64,000 nucleotides of DNA, taken from the NCBI GenBank assembly GCA_019095985.1, contig CM032660.1:39716499-39780498 (forward strand), in the 5' to 3' direction. Position 1 is the stretch's first letter, and each line of letters starts with the position of its first letter. Below the pieces are notes generated by a model, which ran no database searches, had not been told where the DNA came from, and worked only from the letters and a program-made list of their open reading frames with translations. The stretch is from Streblospio benedicti (Eukaryota; Annelida; Polychaeta; Spionida; Spionidae). The position numbers were made by a program, and so were the translations under genes. This document shows, piece by piece, positions 60,630 through 64,000 of this stretch.

Positions 60630-62948
60630 TACGAAGGAAAGTAGCATATAGATGTGTTATAAAACGAACATAGAGATTATAGAGGAACTAGCAATATCCC
60701 GTGGATTTCACGGGCATTGGTGATAGGCTATCATATTTACTGAGTACAAAGAAATGAAATCTATTTGCAATTGATGGAAATGAAAACTTAACCAACATCT
60801 AAGAATCATGCATGATGTATAGGTGGGGGTGTACAGAATCCTATAGCATCGAAGGTGGATAATTTAAGAAAGTATTAACTTTTGTCATGACAAAGGGTGC
60901 AAGCAAGAGACCAATCAAGGGATTTGGTTATTTTGTTGTATAAACGGTATATTATCTAATAACTATACAGAGTTTTACAGTTGTTTCGCATAGTATCCTT
61001 GGAGCAGGCGGAGAATCATCTGGGGTCACACCAAATACATGCTCTCAAATGAAGTTTCAACCTAGTCATTTTAGTCACAGATAAATGAGGAAATGTTAGT
61101 GTTTATGTAAGTGGTAAAATAATCCTCTATCCGGACATAGGAAAGGGACATATTGGGTCAGTGTATGAATTGATTTATTATACACTACTTTTTCCCCAAG
61201 CACCCACTCTTGTGAAAATCATGGGCATGTGTGATACTTTTCAAAATTTGTTGTGACCATTTTTATTTAGAGAATACTAACAACTATGATATTGTCACAC
61301 TTCATTGCACTTACAACTTAGTACCAACTTCAAGTATCATATATGATATAGAGAAAGAGGTGTTTAGACCCCCGTTAAACACTACCTAGGTTATATGAAA
61401 AAGGGAAGTATTTATTCCACATTGTGAAGAAACTTTTGCAAAGACCAAAACGTCAAGCATCAGACCCTGCTAAGGGTTTATGTCCTAAGTTGTTAGATAC
61501 TTAGGCAAGCTGAGAAACAGAAATGTCTAATTTTAAGCTGGTTTAATTATGTCTCAGCCAAAACAATAATGTACGTAAATGATTGCCTTTTAATGTGCAA
61601 AGGCTAAAGGAAAAAAAGTGTCTATGGTAATGGGAACATAATGTTCTCCATGGCTCAGACATGCTTACACACAGCAATGGAACTTTTTTTTAATAGCGGA
61701 GTGGTCCCTGAATGGAGGTTTGCAATGGTCTTTTCATGAAGACTTAGGACTGTCTTGTTGTAGAGGTGGTGTCTTTATAGAGATAGTCTTAATTGAAGGT
61801 TCTAATGCACACATAACTATGTGACACCTTTGGCGTCTTTATGAAGCGCTATTCTTACTTAAAGATTACAAACTACAAATACATGAATGATGTTTACACA
61901 GTAACTACACAGCAAACATAAGCATCAAGTATGATTCATTGGCGGAAGTTTTCAGAACCATATAACAACAGTCGATGGTGAAAAGAAAGTCAAGACACCA
62001 ACCATACAAAAATAAAGGCCACTCCACAATGTCTGCATTTTGACACCACCAACCCACTTCCTGATAGTACCTGCCAACATCCCCCCATCCCCAGACCACT
62101 AATTACCAACAAATACATATTACGTAGTTCGGGTCTTCATTACTGGTCTACACCATCCACTCCCACCCATCGTCCTGATAGCACCCACCCTTGTCCTAAA
62201 AAAGCTCAGCCCCAAATCTGACACACGTCCACGATCACGTCCTGATAGCATTCTTCCCATCCTGACAGCACCCATGACTTGATAGCACACACCGGTACTA
62301 ACATTACCAACCTCTCATCCTGCTTGAAGTCACGTACACATTGGCATAGCCCAGCTACGGACACATGTTGATACTTACACAATACACATTTAGTCCTTTT
62401 AATAGTAAGGTTCTGTCCATTACGTCCAACCTTTATTGCAATAAATCATATTAATCTTGCAAGCATCCATACTGCCGATTACTATAGCGTGACTACAGGA
62501 ACAGTCAGTCCATGTCATGTGTGTACAATTAGATCTCAGCCAAGTCATTTTAGTCACAGTTAAGGTAGGAAAAGTTAGGGTTTATGTATAATGCCTTCCA
62601 TGGATATAGGAAAGGGATATATTGAGTAAAGTGTAGGAAATGAGTACATCACTCTTTTTGTCCAGCACCCACCTTTGTGCAAATTGTGGACATGGCGCAG
62701 ACAGAGATAGCGAGATAGCGAGCTCCGCGTACGTTGGTCTGTGTTGCGCGAGACTAGGTCATCCCGGTGCATTTGGCTGAATTTCGAGCTGAATTTTGCG
62801 CTGAATTTCGTTGAGTTCATAGCCTACAGACCTCGTGTGTACAGTCTTAACCAACCCAATCGGGGCTTGGGTAGAAATAAGTACACATATAGCGATAGTG
62901 AGGAAATTTCTACAACCACGTGCAAATAAAGGGATTAGAGTACACGTA
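60630..62948. repeat. No gene recognised; diverged repeat pair at 61061-61235 and 62535-62700
   Basis: The two segments share, in order, TCATTTTAGTCACAG, GTTTATGTA, ATAGGAAAGGGA, ATATTG and CAGTG/AAGTG, then CACCCAC and TGTG, with many small differences. The region also contains a short repeat shared with 15080-15125 (at 62712-62757). No coding exon is evident. Confidence 0.5.
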
Positions 62949-63103
<155 letters not shown>

Positions 63104-63150
63104 CACACAACCATATACACACACGCACGTACGCACGCACGTACGCACGC

Positions 63151-64000
63151 ACAAACTTTACGTAAGACACGACACACAGCTGCTTTGAATCTTTTGTTTG
63201 CATCATGATTTCTTCAATAATGGATGTGATGATTACGCTACCCCAGTGCCCAGGCACCTCTATGTAACATCAGGACGATTAGGCATGTGTCCATTGTGAT
63301 CCACTATAGTCTAGTCGTGATGAAAGCACGTGGTATGTGTGTGTATCGGAGACATAGGCAGCGTCGTGAGCGCGTCACCAGTCCGTTGGATCTTTAGACT
63401 GATCCTCGGGAGCACCAGCATGCATGACAGATATTTTTTTTACGTGTGGACACCCTATTTCCACAGCCAGGGTGATAGCTCCAGATGCTCCCGTCAATTT
63501 GGAAAAATTAGGCTTTCGTGCACGATGGGGGTGATCTTGCTCTAAATCGGTGACACATAGCAAAAATATGTTTTGTTTTGTTTTGTTTGTTTGTTTGTTT
63601 GTTTGTTTTGGGTTGTTGCTGTCTTCGAATGCTGGAAATAGATTATCAATCGGGCGATTGGAACAATCGACGTTTTTGTTGGAACAATCTGGAGGGCAAT
63701 CTGAAGCATCTAGCTTAGAGGTGTCTGGGGCATCCTAAAGGCTTTCTATAGGCGGCCTGTTTTGATCGGCTACTAAGGAGCTCCGCCGTAAATGTTTGTT
63801 CAAATTTTGTACCATTCTGTTTTCTTGGGTAAAGGGATGGTGCTTCAACCAAAGCGAAGGCGGATACTCGGTCATGGCCAGGAAATCTGGCAAGTATTAT
63901 AAAAATGAATGCTAAAGCTGTCTGTGTCGACCTTGGCGTTATTGCTCCCATGTGTGCACACATGAGTCGTGGGTAATCTGTAGCAAAATTTTGAAGACCA
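63151..64000. other. No gene recognised; (GTTT)n at about 63570-63610
   Basis: A short GTTTT/GTTT tract and otherwise unstructured sequence. The longer frames (for example 63715-63963 minus) show no recognisable protein features. Confidence 0.4.

Noticed and set aside
60417-60673. Asn-, Leu- or Cys-repeat proteins
   Set aside because: Translation of the (TTG)n tract.

Overview
The window looks like AT-rich nuclear DNA of a marine invertebrate. The evidence is split genes with short exons and GT-AG introns, abundant miniature inverted-repeat elements (MITEs), a Penelope-like element, LINE and SINE relics, an LTR retrotransposon, and long (TATG)n, (CA)n and (TTG)n microsatellites. A deuterostome such as a hemichordate or cephalochordate would fit, but the sequence does not settle it. 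Three 100-base N runs (9700-9799, 47507-47606, 58640-58739) are scaffold gaps of arbitrary length.

The main content is a head-to-tail pair of paralogous SLC13 (sodium/di- and tricarboxylate cotransporter, NaDC/NaCT-type) genes, both on the minus strand. Gene A spans 2131-18771 (15 coding exons, 635 codons) and gene B spans 24595-36985 (15 coding exons, 639 codons). I could trace every coding exon of both by hand: all intron phases agree, and exon sizes match except for exons 4, 5, 6 and 15. B keeps the canonical SNT substrate-binding triplet at residues 140-142. A has CNA there and further changes in other conserved core motifs, so A may differ in substrate or activity. Intron 4 of A is 8.3 kb and holds a possible nested plus-strand gene (13243-14158, 192 codons, unrecognised). 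Introns of both genes are full of mobile DNA: a Penelope-like element in A intron 12, and a TTAA-flanked MITE inserted into another copy of itself in B intron 5.

From 36986 to 45383 no gene is recognised. This stretch holds several short transposons, a CpG-rich block of tandem and inverted repeats (38.3-40.9 kb) with a 136-bp near-perfect hairpin, and a SINE-like foldback. The 3' end of a third minus-strand gene (C, unrecognised, with a Ser/Lys/His-rich C-terminal tail) lies at 45384-46522. Its penultimate exon appears again at 59032-59539. The two copies are nearly identical and both lie against gaps, so this is most likely a false duplication in the assembly. The contig between the gaps (47607-58639) is a nest of mobile elements: a Ty3/gypsy-like LTR retrotransposon with almost identical LTRs, a tRNA-type SINE, a CR1/L2-like LINE tail and a third copy of the TTAA MITE. 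From 60.6 kb to the end only repeats and microsatellites are seen.
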